From contig JADKJP010000006.1 in assembly GCA_016720935.1 (NCBI GenBank), positions 310,001 to 374,000 on the forward strand: a stretch of 64,000 nucleotides of DNA, read 5' to 3'. Made by a program: the position numbers and the translations under genes. Below, piece after piece: positions 16,433 to 25,737 of this stretch (within the stretch, counting starts at the first letter, position 1; each line of letters begins with the position of its first letter). Source of the DNA: Bacteroidota bacterium (GTDB lineage: Bacteria; Bacteroidota; Bacteroidia; AKYH767-A; 2013-40CM-41-45). The notes under the pieces are model-generated. The model did not search any database. It had not been told where the DNA came from and worked only from the letters and a program-made list of their open reading frames with translations.

Positions 16433-18763
16433 ATGAAGTCGAATTACCTGGAACAGTTAAATGAAGCGCAAAGAGCCGCGGTGGTGCAAACCGACGGACC
16501 TGTAATGATTATTGCCGGTGCAGGGTCTGGGAAAACAAGGGTATTGACTTACAGGATTGCCCACCTGTTGGAAAAGGGAGTGGATGCATTCCATATTTTA
16601 TCATTGACATTTACCAACAAGGCGGCACGTGAAATGCGTGAACGTATTGAACGAATAGCGGGAAATGAAGCGAAGAATTTATGGATGGGAACATTTCACG
16701 CGGTCTTTGCAAAAATCCTCCGTATTGAAGCTGAGAAGTTAGGTTTTCCATCAAACTTTACAATTTACGACACAGACGATTCGAAAAGCCTGCTGAAAGA
16801 TATTGTGAAAGAGCAGGGGCTGGATGATAAGATTTACAAACCGGATGTTGTGCTTCACAGAATTTCCGCGGCAAAAAATAATTTGTACTCGTGGAAAGAA
16901 TATCAGGACAATGCGAGTTTTGTGAGTGATGATCATAGCAGTGGTCGTCCTAAGATTGGGCACCTCTACGAATTGTATGTGAAACGCTGTTTCAAAGCGT
17001 CCGGAATGGATTTCGACGATTTGCTTTTCAACATGCATATCCTCTTATCCAGATATCCCGACATTCTCCACAAATACCAGCACAAGTTCAGATATATTCT
17101 TGTCGATGAGTTTCAGGATACAAATTTCGCGCAATACTCTGTATTGAAGAAGTTATCCGCCGCGTTCGAAAATATTTGCGTTGTAGGTGATGATGCACAA
17201 TCGATTTATGCATTCCGTGGTGCGAATATTCAGAACATTCTTTCTTTCGAAAGGGATTTTCCGGATCTGAATGTTTTCAAACTGGAACAAAATTATCGTT
17301 CAACAAAAAATATTGTACACGCTGCCAATAGTGTGATTGATAAAAACAAAGGGCAGCTGAAAAAGAATGTCTGGACGGAGAATGATCTGGGTGAAAAAAT
17401 TTCACTCATGCGGGCTTTGAGTGATAATGAAGAAGGTGTAATGGTTGCCAATTCCATCTTTGAAACGAAGGTGAACAGGCAATGGAGAAATAAGGACTTT
17501 GCAATTCTTTACCGAACCAACGCGCAATCGAGGGCAATGGAAGAAGCTCTCCGGAAGATGAACATTCATTACCGTATTTACGGTGGATTGTCTTTTTACA
17601 AAAGGAAAGAAATTAAAGATCTTCTCGCATATTTTCGTCTGGTTATTAATCCGCACGATGAAGAAGCTTTGAAACGGATCATCAATGTTCCTGCGAGGGG
17701 AATCGGTAAAACGACTATTGAAAAAATGACTGTGGTGAGTTCTGAGAAGGACAAAAGTCTGTGGCAATTGATAGAAGATCCTTTTCAAAATCCGTGTGCT
17801 TTCAACAGCGGTACATTGGGAAGGATTCAGGATTTTGTGACCATGATCAAAAGTTTCGCGGTTCGTCTGAAAACTGAAAATGCATTTGATCTGGCATCGG
17901 GAATTTCCACTTCAACGGGTTTGCTTCGTGAATTGTATTCCGACAAAACACCGGAAGGACTGAGCAGGTATGAAAACGTTCAGGAGTTATTGAATGGTAT
18001 TAAGGAATTTGTTGAAACAGGAAGAAGCATCACTCCTCGAGGTGATGAAGAGTTGAATCAGGATCCGGAAGCTATTCGTACACTGGATCAGTTTATGCAA
18101 GATATCTCTTTGCTAACTGATGCGGATGATGAAGATCCGGAGAATGATGATAAAGTGAGTCTGATGACAATTCATGCAGCAAAAGGTCTGGAGTTCCCTG
18201 CTGTGTTTATTGTAGGACTGGAGGAAAACTTATTTCCATCTCAGATGTCCATGGATTCAAGGGAGGATTTGGAAGAAGAACGCCGGCTTTTTTATGTTGC
18301 GATCACCCGTGCTGAAAAGAAGTTGACTATCTCATTTGCGAATTCACGATACAAATGGGGAAATCTCATCAATTGTGAACCCAGTCGTTTTATCGAAGAG
18401 ATCGATCCGGATTTTGTTGAAGAAGTCGGAGGTCAAAATCACAAGCATCATGGCAATTTGTTCTTCGATCAGCACATGGAAGAAAGGTGGGATCCGCGAC
18501 CTGTAAAAAAGGATACTCCCCTGGTGAAAAAGCCGGTACAGCATCTCAAGAAAATTGACTCTTCCGAAGTAGAAAATTTTGTTTCCGATGATGCCAATCT
18601 GATCCAGGCAGGTATGCAGGTTGAACATCAGCGTTTTGGCCCCGGAAAGGTATTATTGGTCGAAGGAAAGGCATCTGACCTGAAGGCGACGATATTTTTT
18701 CAGGGATTTGGCCAAAAACAGCTGCTTTTGAAGTATGCAAAACTGAAGATCATTGGAAGTTGA
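16433..18763 (+). CDS. UvrD/PcrA-type superfamily 1 DNA helicase
   Basis: I start at ATG 16433, giving 776 residues; the TTG 20 codons upstream lies in the promoter. The Q motif LNEAQRAAV is at residues 9-17, Walker A GAGSGKT at 29-35, motif Ia LTFTNKAAREM, motif II DEFQDTN at about 225, motif III VVGDDAQSIYAFRGA, motif IV QNYRS, and motifs V/VI IHAAKGLEFPAVF and RRLFYVAITRAEK. This is a 3'-5' DNA translocase of the PcrA/UvrD group, acting in nucleotide excision repair, replication restart and RecA removal. The C-terminus ends in the usual small binding domain (HQRFGPGKVLLVEG). Confidence 0.95.
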   Translation: MKSNYLEQLNEAQRAAVVQTDGPVMIIAGAGSGKTRVLTYRIAHLLEKGVDAFHILSLTFTNKAAREMRERIERIAGNEAKNLWMGTFHAVFAKILRIEAEKLGFPSNFTIYDTDDSKSLLKDIVKEQGLDDKIYKPDVVLHRISAAKNNLYSWKEYQDNASFVSDDHSSGRPKIGHLYELYVKRCFKASGMDFDDLLFNMHILLSRYPDILHKYQHKFRYILVDEFQDTNFAQYSVLKKLSAAFENICVVGDDAQSIYAFRGANIQNILSFERDFPDLNVFKLEQNYRSTKNIVHAANSVIDKNKGQLKKNVWTENDLGEKISLMRALSDNEEGVMVANSIFETKVNRQWRNKDFAILYRTNAQSRAMEEALRKMNIHYRIYGGLSFYKRKEIKDLLAYFRLVINPHDEEALKRIINVPARGIGKTTIEKMTVVSSEKDKSLWQLIEDPFQNPCAFNSGTLGRIQDFVTMIKSFAVRLKTENAFDLASGISTSTGLLRELYSDKTPEGLSRYENVQELLNGIKEFVETGRSITPRGDEELNQDPEAIRTLDQFMQDISLLTDADDEDPENDDKVSLMTIHAAKGLEFPAVFIVGLEENLFPSQMSMDSREDLEEERRLFYVAITRAEKKLTISFANSRYKWGNLINCEPSRFIEEIDPDFVEEVGGQNHKHHGNLFFDQHMEERWDPRPVKKDTPLVKKPVQHLKKIDSSEVENFVSDDANLIQAGMQVEHQRFGPGKVLLVEGKASDLKATIFFQGFGQKQLLLKYAKLKIIGS

Positions 18764-18875
18764 GTTTGTTTTGAATATATTTGTTCGCGAGACGAAAATT
18801 CCTCCACCGGGTTATTTATCAAATTAGTTCATTACACCGGGAAGGATTCGCTTAATTTCCCTTTATTTTTTATAC

Positions 18876-19559
18876 ATGTCAAAAACACAAAAGAAAAGTT
18901 CATTCGTGGACTGGAGTGCTGGTATGGATTACAACAGCCAGCGTGAATTACTTCCAATTTCAGAGTATGGAAGAAGTATTCGCAACATGGTTACCTACGC
19001 CGTTACCATTGAAGACCGCGACGCGAGAAACAAAGCTGCTCAGGCAATAGTTACAGCCATGGCTTGTCTGAACCCACAGGTTCGGGAGCTGGTTGATTAT
19101 AAACACAAACTGTGGGATCATTTGTTTATTCTCTCTGATTTCAAACTGGACGTTGATTCTCCATTTCCGATTCCTTCGAAAGAAGTGGTAAAAGCAAAAC
19201 CTCGTCAGCTTCATTATCCTACCAGTGATATTCGTTACAAGTATTATGGTAAGGTCATGGAAGCCATGATCCGCAAAATTGCAGAAATGGAAGAAGGTCC
19301 GAGAAAAGAACAGATTACTCAGAACCTGGCCAATTTCATGAAGATGTCATACCTGACATGGAATAAGGATACTGTAGATGATTCCACAATCCTGAAACAT
19401 CTCGAAGAGTTATCCGCAGGAAATCTCCGCTTGCATGAATCGGCCAAGCTGAATCATACCGCAGAAATACTCGCGATGAACAAGGAGAAGATGCAAAGAG
19501 AAAACGCTTTGAAGAACAAGAATAAACGAATGATCAAAGGAAAAGGAAAGAGAAAATAA
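18876..19559 (+). CDS. DUF4290 family protein
   Basis: The 227-residue cytoplasmic protein matches DUF4290: MDYNSQRELLPISEYGRSIRNM near the N-terminus, RELVDYKHKLWDHLFILSDF in the middle and a predicted helical second half ending in a very basic tail (KNKNKRMIKGKGKRK). The family is restricted to Bacteroidota and has no known activity. Its frequent position near murA hints at a link to the cell envelope, but that is inference. Here a desaturase gene lies between it and murA. Confidence 0.9.
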   Translation: MSKTQKKSSFVDWSAGMDYNSQRELLPISEYGRSIRNMVTYAVTIEDRDARNKAAQAIVTAMACLNPQVRELVDYKHKLWDHLFILSDFKLDVDSPFPIPSKEVVKAKPRQLHYPTSDIRYKYYGKVMEAMIRKIAEMEEGPRKEQITQNLANFMKMSYLTWNKDTVDDSTILKHLEELSAGNLRLHESAKLNHTAEILAMNKEKMQRENALKNKNKRMIKGKGKRK

Positions 19560-19622
19560 TCCGGGTCTTTTAATCCGGAATTTTCCCCTCAGTAATTTAT
19601 TATTCATTTCTGAAATTCAACA

Positions 19623-20600
19623 ATGAGCTCTAACAAATCTTTCAGTTATTCCGATGAACCGGAACCACATAAACAACGCACGAAACAAATTCTTGCGAGT
19701 CACCCGGATGTAAGACAATTGATCGGAAAAAATCCGTACACAATTCTGGCGATTCTTTTCTGTGTCGGTTCAATGATTTTTTTGGCATGGTATCTCCGCG
19801 ACTCACCCTGGTGGGCAATGTTGCTGGTCGCATACCTGGTGGGTGCATTCTTCAACCACGCATTGTTTGTACTCATTCACGAGTGTTCGCACAACCTTCT
19901 GTTTAGGAAAAAATTCTGGAATTACGTCGCGTCGATTGTCGCGAATCTTCCACATGGTTTACCAAGCGCAGTATCCTTTACCCGCTATCACCTGATGCAT
20001 CATTCCTACCAGGGGCATCACGATTGGGATGCGGATCTTCCGGATTTCTGGGAGGCGCGTTTGTTTGGAAATAATTTTTTCAGCAAAGCCTTATGGTTGT
20101 TTCTCTTCCCGTTTTTCCAGTTGATCAGGACTTTCCGTTTGAAAACAATAAAACCAATTGATGGCTGGATTGTAACAAACTGGGTTGTTCAATTTGCATT
20201 CGATGCGGCGATATGGATATTGTGGGGACCTCAGGCATTTTTGTTTCTGTTGCTTAGTTTTTTCTTCTCCGTAGGGTTGCATCCATTAGGAGCGCGCTGG
20301 ATCCAGGAGCATTATCTTACCCTGGATGAGAAGCAGGAAACTTACAGTTATTATGGTCCTCTCAATATCGTTGCCTTCAATGTTGGTTTTCACAATGAAC
20401 ATCACGATTTTCCCAGCGTACCGTGGAACAAATTGCCTGAAATAAAAAGCAAAGCGCCGGAATATTATAATCCGCTGAAGCACCATCGCTCCTGGACAGC
20501 TTTATTCTTTCGATTTTTATTTGACAATAAAATCACACTGCATTCCCGAATGGTTCGTAAAGAGAAGGCGAGGGCACCAGTGACGGAACAGAACAATTGA
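19623..20600 (+). CDS. DES1-like sphingolipid delta-4 desaturase homologue
   Basis: The 325-residue membrane protein has all three histidine boxes of the DES1 family: HECSHN at 86-91, HLMHH at 123-127 and HNEHH at 257-261. The resemblance to eukaryotic dihydroceramide desaturase runs end to end. The N-terminal sphingolipid-desaturase segment (YSDEPEPHKQRTKQILASHP) matches the DES1 Lipid-DES region, and the C-terminal stretch (ETYSYYGPLNIVAFNVGFHN, then SRMVRKEK) is close to the human sequence as I remember it. Four to six hydrophobic segments are visible. The expected reaction inserts a trans-4 double bond into dihydroceramide in the membrane. It sits between DUF4290 and murA, with a terminator after it. 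Confidence 0.88.
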   Translation: MSSNKSFSYSDEPEPHKQRTKQILASHPDVRQLIGKNPYTILAILFCVGSMIFLAWYLRDSPWWAMLLVAYLVGAFFNHALFVLIHECSHNLLFRKKFWNYVASIVANLPHGLPSAVSFTRYHLMHHSYQGHHDWDADLPDFWEARLFGNNFFSKALWLFLFPFFQLIRTFRLKTIKPIDGWIVTNWVVQFAFDAAIWILWGPQAFLFLLLSFFFSVGLHPLGARWIQEHYLTLDEKQETYSYYGPLNIVAFNVGFHNEHHDFPSVPWNKLPEIKSKAPEYYNPLKHHRSWTALFFRFLFDNKITLHSRMVRKEKARAPVTEQNN

Positions 20601-20625
20601 TTAAAGAGAACTACCAACTTAAATG

Positions 20626-20649
20626 AACGCCGGAATAGCCGGCGTTTTT
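20626..20649 (+). terminator. Terminator after the desaturase gene
   Basis: AACGCCGG-AATAG-CCGGCGTT followed by TTT closes the DUF4290-desaturase unit before murA. Confidence 0.85.
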
Positions 20650-20790
20650 CATTTGGTAATGTTCAAAACTTTTAAACGCAGGTCATTCTCTTTCACTTCG
20701 CCTCTCTTATTTCGTAGTGTAATTCAAGGGTAAATTTACCCATGGAACAATTCATCGAAAATCTATCTTAATCCGGTAAAACACAGTGTG

Positions 20791-22104
20791 ATGGGAAATA
20801 GTTTTGAAGTAGTAGGCGGTTTGGAATTGCATGGGGAGATCACTCCTCAGGGAGCGAAGAATGAGGCTTTACAAATTATCTGCGCCACACTGCTGACGCC
20901 GGAAAAAGTTCTGATCCGCAACATTCCCGATATCCGTGATGTAAATAAACTCATCGAATTGTTGCAGCACATGGGTGTTCATGTTGAACAAACAGGTGTA
21001 CTCAAAGGTGAATTTACATTTGAAGCGAAGAATATTAATCTGGACTATCTGGATACTTCCGAATTCAAAAAGCAGGCTGCTGCTTTAAGAGGATCCATCA
21101 TGATTGTTGGCCCATTACTGGCAAGGTTTGGCAAAGCACGTATTCCAAAGCCGGGTGGTGACAAGATTGGCAGAAGACGTTTGGATACTCACTTCATCGG
21201 TTTCCAAAAACTGGGCGCGGAATTCGAATACAACGACAAGGACAGTTTTTACAATGTCCACGCGAAGAAGTTGAAGGGATGCTACATGTTGCTTGATGAA
21301 GCTTCAGTAACCGGAACAGCCAATATTGTGATGGCGGCTGTGCTTGCAGAGGGAAAGACTACGATTTACAATGCCGCTTGTGAGCCTTACCTCCAACAGT
21401 TGTGTAAAATGCTGAACAGGATGGGAGCAAAGATTCATGGCATCGGCTCAAATCTCCTGGAAATAGAAGGAGTTGCAAGTCTGAAGGGAACAGAACACAA
21501 ACTGCTGCCGGATATGATTGAGATTGGCTCATTCATCGGTCTGGCAGCTATGACCAAATCTGAAATCACTATCAAGGATGTAAGCTTTGAAAATCTGGGA
21601 GTAATACCCGGAGTTTTTGAAAGGATGGGAATCAGGATGGAACTTCGGGGTGATGATTTGTTTATTCCAAGACAGGAGCATTACGAAATAGAAACATTCA
21701 TCGATGGATCCATACTTACAGTAGCGGACGCGATATGGCCGGGATTTACTCCGGACTTATTGAGTGTCATTCTCGTTACGGCTACACAAGCAAATGGAAC
21801 AGTACTCATTCATCAGAAGATGTTTGAAAGCCGTTTGTTCTTTGTCGATAAACTGATTGATATGGGAGCTCAGATCATTCTTTGTGATCCGCACAGGGCA
21901 ACAGTGATTGGATTGAACCGGAAGTTCCCATTGCGTGCAATCCAAATGACATCGCCGGATATACGGGCAGGGGTAGCCTTATTGATCGCCGCAATGTCTG
22001 CTAAAGGAAAAAGCGTAATTCACAATATCGAACAGATCGACCGGGGTTATCAACGGATCGACGAACGACTGAATGCCCTGGGTGCCAGTATTACAAGGGT
22101 TTAG
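20791..22104 (+). CDS. murA: UDP-N-acetylglucosamine 1-carboxyvinyltransferase with Asp at the fosfomycin-target position
   Basis: ATG 20791 gives 437 residues; a GTG one codon earlier is also in frame. MurA features are PQGAKNEAL near the start, LRGSIMIVGPLLARFGKARI, and DSVTGTANI-like EASVTGTANIVMAAVLAEG. The enzyme transfers enolpyruvate from PEP to UDP-GlcNAc, the first committed step of peptidoglycan synthesis in the cytoplasm. The loop normally reading PGGC reads PGGD here (Asp124). A Cys-to-Asp change at this place is known from naturally fosfomycin-resistant MurA enzymes such as those of mycobacteria and chlamydiae. It has its own region of transcription after a terminator. Confidence 0.95.
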   Translation: MGNSFEVVGGLELHGEITPQGAKNEALQIICATLLTPEKVLIRNIPDIRDVNKLIELLQHMGVHVEQTGVLKGEFTFEAKNINLDYLDTSEFKKQAAALRGSIMIVGPLLARFGKARIPKPGGDKIGRRRLDTHFIGFQKLGAEFEYNDKDSFYNVHAKKLKGCYMLLDEASVTGTANIVMAAVLAEGKTTIYNAACEPYLQQLCKMLNRMGAKIHGIGSNLLEIEGVASLKGTEHKLLPDMIEIGSFIGLAAMTKSEITIKDVSFENLGVIPGVFERMGIRMELRGDDLFIPRQEHYEIETFIDGSILTVADAIWPGFTPDLLSVILVTATQANGTVLIHQKMFESRLFFVDKLIDMGAQIILCDPHRATVIGLNRKFPLRAIQMTSPDIRAGVALLIAAMSAKGKSVIHNIEQIDRGYQRIDERLNALGASITRV

Positions 22105-22129
22105 GCTTCAGTTTTTCTGGTTTAATAAC

Positions 22130-22137
22130 TATATTTG
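22130..22137 (+). promoter_or_regulatory. -7 element of the thioredoxin-like gene
   Basis: TATATTTG followed by CAG is an exact TAnnTTTG match, 51 nt before the ATG at 22189. Confidence 0.55.
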
Positions 22138-22188
22138 CAGACTGATTGGCAGGATTCTTGACCAATTGTAGCCTTCAAAACCTATAAA

Positions 22189-22716
22189 ATGAAAAAAATA
22201 GCAATTTTAGCATTTATCGTTCTTGTAAAATCTTGGTTTTCAGGAGTTTCTGCTCAGCAATTACCTGTTGGAACCGAGATTGGGAACATAGCTCCGGATA
22301 TTAAGTTGAACACACCGGACGGAAAACCACTTCCACTTTCTTCCCTCCGCGGTAAAATTGTATTGATTGATTTCTGGGCTTCCTGGTGCGGTCCATGCAG
22401 AATGGAAAACCCTAATGTTGTAAAAGCATACCAAAAATATAAAGCCGCAAAATATCAAAAAGCCAAGGGTTTTACTGTTTATAGTGTTTCCCTTGACAAA
22501 GCAAAGGATCCCTGGATGAACGCCATCAAACAGGATGGTTTGGAATGGCCGAACCACGTAAGTGATCTGAAATGGTGGTATTCTGATGCAGCTAAAATGT
22601 ATGGTGTTCAGGCTATACCAACCAATTGGCTGATTGATGAAAAAGGAGTAATCATTGCCAAAGACCTGAGGGGGGCAACTCTCGAGCAACAGCTTGAAAA
22701 ACTGATTGTTAAGTAA
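22189..22716 (+). CDS. Exported TlpA/ResA-type thiol-disulfide oxidoreductase
   Basis: The 175-residue protein has a signal peptide (MKKIAILAFIVLVKSWFSGVSAQ) and a thioredoxin fold of the AhpC-TSA/TlpA kind: GNIAPDIKLNTPDGK, LIDFWASWCGPCR with the redox pair Cys67/Cys70, and the cis-proline strand GVQAIPTNWLIDEKG. It should reduce disulfides in periplasmic proteins, for example during cytochrome c maturation. It is bounded by its own promoter element and a strong terminator, so it is probably monocistronic. Confidence 0.92.
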   Translation: MKKIAILAFIVLVKSWFSGVSAQQLPVGTEIGNIAPDIKLNTPDGKPLPLSSLRGKIVLIDFWASWCGPCRMENPNVVKAYQKYKAAKYQKAKGFTVYSVSLDKAKDPWMNAIKQDGLEWPNHVSDLKWWYSDAAKMYGVQAIPTNWLIDEKGVIIAKDLRGATLEQQLEKLIVK

Positions 22717-22734
22717 TCCAATAATTTCTTCAAA

Positions 22735-22768
22735 AAAAGACAGAAGGACCTGTGTTCTTCTGTCTTTT
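22735..22768 (+). terminator. Terminator after the TlpA-like gene
   Basis: AAAAGACAGAAG pairs perfectly with CTTCTGTCTTTT across a 10-nt loop. Confidence 0.85.
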
Positions 22769-22803
22769 CATTTATACGCTGACAAATTGGCTTTTATACA
22801 CGC

Positions 22804-23451
22804 ATGGCAAAATCCTTGAGAAAGCAGAAAGCCTTTAGTTTTAGAAAAATATTTAACCGGGAAAAGGAAATGAAGTCAAAGCAGGATATGAACGAGACAA
22901 TAGACCAGAATTCAGAAGGAAAAACCAGCAATTTTGATGAGAATGCAACCAGCAAAGTAACAGAGGAAGGTGCATTGCCTGCAGCAGAAGAAGCGGAAGC
23001 AGATCCGGTTGCAAAACTGGAAGCAGAATTATCGGAAACCAAGGATCGTCTTCTGCGGATGTTCTCGGAATTTGATAATTACAAAAAACGGGTAGCGCGC
23101 GATCGTATAGAGCAGAATAAAATGGCCGGTGCGGAAATTTTTCTTTCCATTCTTCCGGTGATTGATGACATGGAGCGTGCAATGAAATCTTTTCCACAAA
23201 CACAGGAAGTGGAATCTATCCGTGAAGGAATTCAACTTATCTACAATAAAATCAAATCAACCACTGAGGCTAAGGGATTAAAAGCAATGGAATCTGTGGG
23301 AAAAGTATTTGATGCTGATCTGCACGATGCGATTACCAATGTTGCGGCTCCTTCGGCAGATTTAAAAGGAAAAGTGATTGAAGAAGTTGAAAAAGGATAT
23401 TATCTCAATGATAAAGTTATCCGTCATGCGAAAGTTATCGTGGGGAATTAA
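22804..23451 (+). CDS. grpE: Nucleotide exchange factor GrpE
   Basis: GrpE homology covers the coiled-coil and beta domains: LRMFSEFDNYKKRVARDRIE, ILPVIDDMERAMKSF, GLKAMESVGKVFDADLHDAI and GYYLNDKVIRHAKVIVG. The first 70 residues are poorly conserved. The true start is uncertain: ATG 22804 gives 215 residues, while ATG 22870, preceded by a purine-rich AAAAGGAA, gives 193 residues, the more usual length. GrpE releases ADP from DnaK and acts as a thermosensor. It is followed 63 bp later by dnaJ; dnaK is not in the window. Confidence 0.95.
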   Translation: MAKSLRKQKAFSFRKIFNREKEMKSKQDMNETIDQNSEGKTSNFDENATSKVTEEGALPAAEEAEADPVAKLEAELSETKDRLLRMFSEFDNYKKRVARDRIEQNKMAGAEIFLSILPVIDDMERAMKSFPQTQEVESIREGIQLIYNKIKSTTEAKGLKAMESVGKVFDADLHDAITNVAAPSADLKGKVIEEVEKGYYLNDKVIRHAKVIVGN

Positions 23452-23514
23452 TTTCTCTGTCCGATGATGCTCATTTTTTTTTAGAATAGACCTGTTACAG
23501 CTGAATAAAGAATT

Positions 23515-24672
23515 ATGTCCAAAAGAGATTATTACGAAGTACTGGGAGTACAAAAAAGTGCGTCTGAAGCTGAAATCAAAAAGGCTTACAGGCAAATGGC
23601 TTTGAAGTATCACCCTGATAAAAATCCCGGTAATAAGGAAGCGGAGGATAAATTCAAAGAAGCAGCGGAAGCCTATGAAGTTCTGAGCAACGCAGAGAAA
23701 AAGCAACGCTACGATCAGTACGGACATCAGGGTGTTGGAGGAAATGGTGGATTTGGTGGCGGTGGTGGAATGAATATGGAAGATATTTTCTCTCATTTCG
23801 GGGATATCTTCGGATCTGAAGGAAGTCCTTTTGAAAGTTTTTTTGGAGGAGGCAGAAGTGGAGGAGGCAGAAGAGTTAACCGGGGAACAAATCTTCGCAT
23901 CAAAGTGAAGTTAACCCTTGAGGAAATCGCTCACGGTGTTGAGAAGAAAATAAAAGTTAACAAACAAGTTGCCTGCTCAACCTGTAAAGGTTCAGGAGCG
24001 CAGGATGGTGGTTCTTTTAACCGTTGTACAACTTGCGCAGGAACAGGACAGGTACACAGGGTTACAAATACCTTCATCGGACAGATGAGGACTACAACGA
24101 CTTGTCCTACCTGTCATGGCGAAGGCCAGACAATTACTGATAAATGTAAATCCTGTTCTGGATCCGGGGTTCAGAGAGGAGAGGAAGTAATTTCCATCAA
24201 TATCCCGGCTGGTGTGGGTGAAGGTATGCAGCTCACTGTGAGTGGCAAAGGTAATGCTGCTGAACGCGGAGGAATCCCCGGTGATTTACTTATTGTAATT
24301 GAAGAGGCACATCATCCGCATTTTCACCGCGATGGAAACCACCTCCTGCACGATTTGTATCTGAACTTTGCCGATGCCGCTCTTGGAATATCCGTTGAGA
24401 TTCCTACACTTGAGGGTAAAGCAAAGGTCAAGATCGACGCCGGTACTCAGGCAGGGAAAGTTCTCCGTTTGAAAGGCAAAGGGCTCCCGTCTGTGAATAG
24501 TTATGGAAGAGGAGATTTGCTTGTTAACATCAATGTATGGACACCTCAGCATTTGTCATCTGAGGAAAAGAAACTTTTGGATCAGCTTCGGAACTCTCCG
24601 AATTTTAAACCCAATCCCGGAAAAGGAGATAAAAGTTTCTATGATAAAATGAAGGAGTTTTTTCATTCCTGA
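23515..24672 (+). CDS. dnaJ: Chaperone DnaJ
   Basis: The 385-residue protein has full type I architecture: J domain with HPD at about residues 33-35 (MALKYHPDKNPGN), a Gly/Phe-rich stretch (about 76-125), four zinc-binding CxxCxGxG repeats (CSTCKGSG, CTTCAGTG, CPTCHGEG, CKSCSGSG) and the C-terminal substrate-binding domain. It stimulates DnaK ATPase and delivers unfolded clients. It is the second gene of a grpE-dnaJ operon ending at a clear terminator. No CIRCE-like inverted repeat was noticed upstream. Confidence 0.97.
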   Translation: MSKRDYYEVLGVQKSASEAEIKKAYRQMALKYHPDKNPGNKEAEDKFKEAAEAYEVLSNAEKKQRYDQYGHQGVGGNGGFGGGGGMNMEDIFSHFGDIFGSEGSPFESFFGGGRSGGGRRVNRGTNLRIKVKLTLEEIAHGVEKKIKVNKQVACSTCKGSGAQDGGSFNRCTTCAGTGQVHRVTNTFIGQMRTTTTCPTCHGEGQTITDKCKSCSGSGVQRGEEVISINIPAGVGEGMQLTVSGKGNAAERGGIPGDLLIVIEEAHHPHFHRDGNHLLHDLYLNFADAALGISVEIPTLEGKAKVKIDAGTQAGKVLRLKGKGLPSVNSYGRGDLLVNINVWTPQHLSSEEKKLLDQLRNSPNFKPNPGKGDKSFYDKMKEFFHS

Positions 24673-24689
24673 TTCTAAAATTTAATTTT

Positions 24690-24726
24690 GATCCCCGGCT
24701 TTTTTGAGCCGGGGATTCTTATTTTT
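24690..24726 (+). terminator. Terminator after dnaJ
   Basis: ATCCCCGGCT pairs with AGCCGGGGAT across a T-rich loop, followed by TCTTATTTTT. Confidence 0.85.
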
Positions 24727-24743
24727 GATGAATTATATTCACT

Positions 24744-25694
24744 ATGAACATCATTGAAATTGAAAATGTAACCAAGCGATATGCCGGTCATGTTGCTTTG
24801 CGGGATGTGACACTTCATATTCCGGACCAAAGTGTGTATGGACTGTTGGGTCCTAATGGAGCGGGAAAAACTTCGCTGATCAGAATCGTTACACAAATAA
24901 CAGCTCCGGATTCCGGCCGAATACTTTTCAAAGGACAGCCGCTAACAGAAAAGCATATTGGGCACATGGGATACTTGCCTGAAGAACGCGGATTGTATAA
25001 GAAAATGGAAGTCGGAGAACAGGCACTCTATCTGGCTCAGCTGAAAGGACTGTCAAGGGCTGAAGCGATGAAGAAATTGAAATACTGGTTCGAAAAATTT
25101 GAGATTCAAACCTGGTGGAAAAAGAAAGTGGAGGAATTATCCAAAGGGATGGCACAGAAAGTTCAATTCATAACAACAATTCTTCACGATCCTGATTTTT
25201 TAATTCTGGATGAACCGTTTACCGGTTTCGACCCGATCAATGCTGAATTGATAAAGAATGAATTGCTTGAACTTAAAAACAAAGGAGTAACGATTGTGCT
25301 TTCCACTCACCGTATGGAAAGTGTGGAAGAGTTGTGCAGTCACATTGCTTTGATCAATAACGCGGAAGTCATTCTGGAGGGAGCAGTGAAAGACGTTAGA
25401 AAACAGCATAAGTCCAACTCTTTTGAAATTCAATATGTCGGAAATAAAATAGCTTTTACAAATGCATTGTGGACAGGATTTGAATTGCTCGATCTGAAGG
25501 AAGATTCGGATCATCAGTTGGCGAAGATCAGAATGTTGGGGAAACATACTACCAATGAACTTCTGCAATTGCTGATTCCTAATGTTGAGATCCTTGGGTT
25601 CAGGGAAATAATTCCGAGCATGAATGATATTTTTATTCAGAAAGTAAATGAAGCTACGGAATTGTCCTCCAGGGGAGCTGTTGTAAACGTTTAA
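24744..25694 (+). CDS. ABC transporter ATP-binding protein (NatA-like)
   Basis: The 316-residue ATPase has Walker A GPNGAGKTS at about residues 36-44, the signature SKGMAQK near 135, Walker B FLILDEPF near 153, and the switch His in LSTHRMESVE. The C-terminal 90 residues are an accessory domain of the DUF4162 kind. It pairs with the permease gene 43 bp downstream. Together they resemble the NatAB/ABC-2 exporter group; the exported substrate cannot be inferred. Confidence 0.93.
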   Translation: MNIIEIENVTKRYAGHVALRDVTLHIPDQSVYGLLGPNGAGKTSLIRIVTQITAPDSGRILFKGQPLTEKHIGHMGYLPEERGLYKKMEVGEQALYLAQLKGLSRAEAMKKLKYWFEKFEIQTWWKKKVEELSKGMAQKVQFITTILHDPDFLILDEPFTGFDPINAELIKNELLELKNKGVTIVLSTHRMESVEELCSHIALINNAEVILEGAVKDVRKQHKSNSFEIQYVGNKIAFTNALWTGFELLDLKEDSDHQLAKIRMLGKHTTNELLQLLIPNVEILGFREIIPSMNDIFIQKVNEATELSSRGAVVNV

Positions 25695-25737
25695 TATTAA
25701 TTGGTTCAGATTAAAGTTATTTTCATTACTTATTTCC

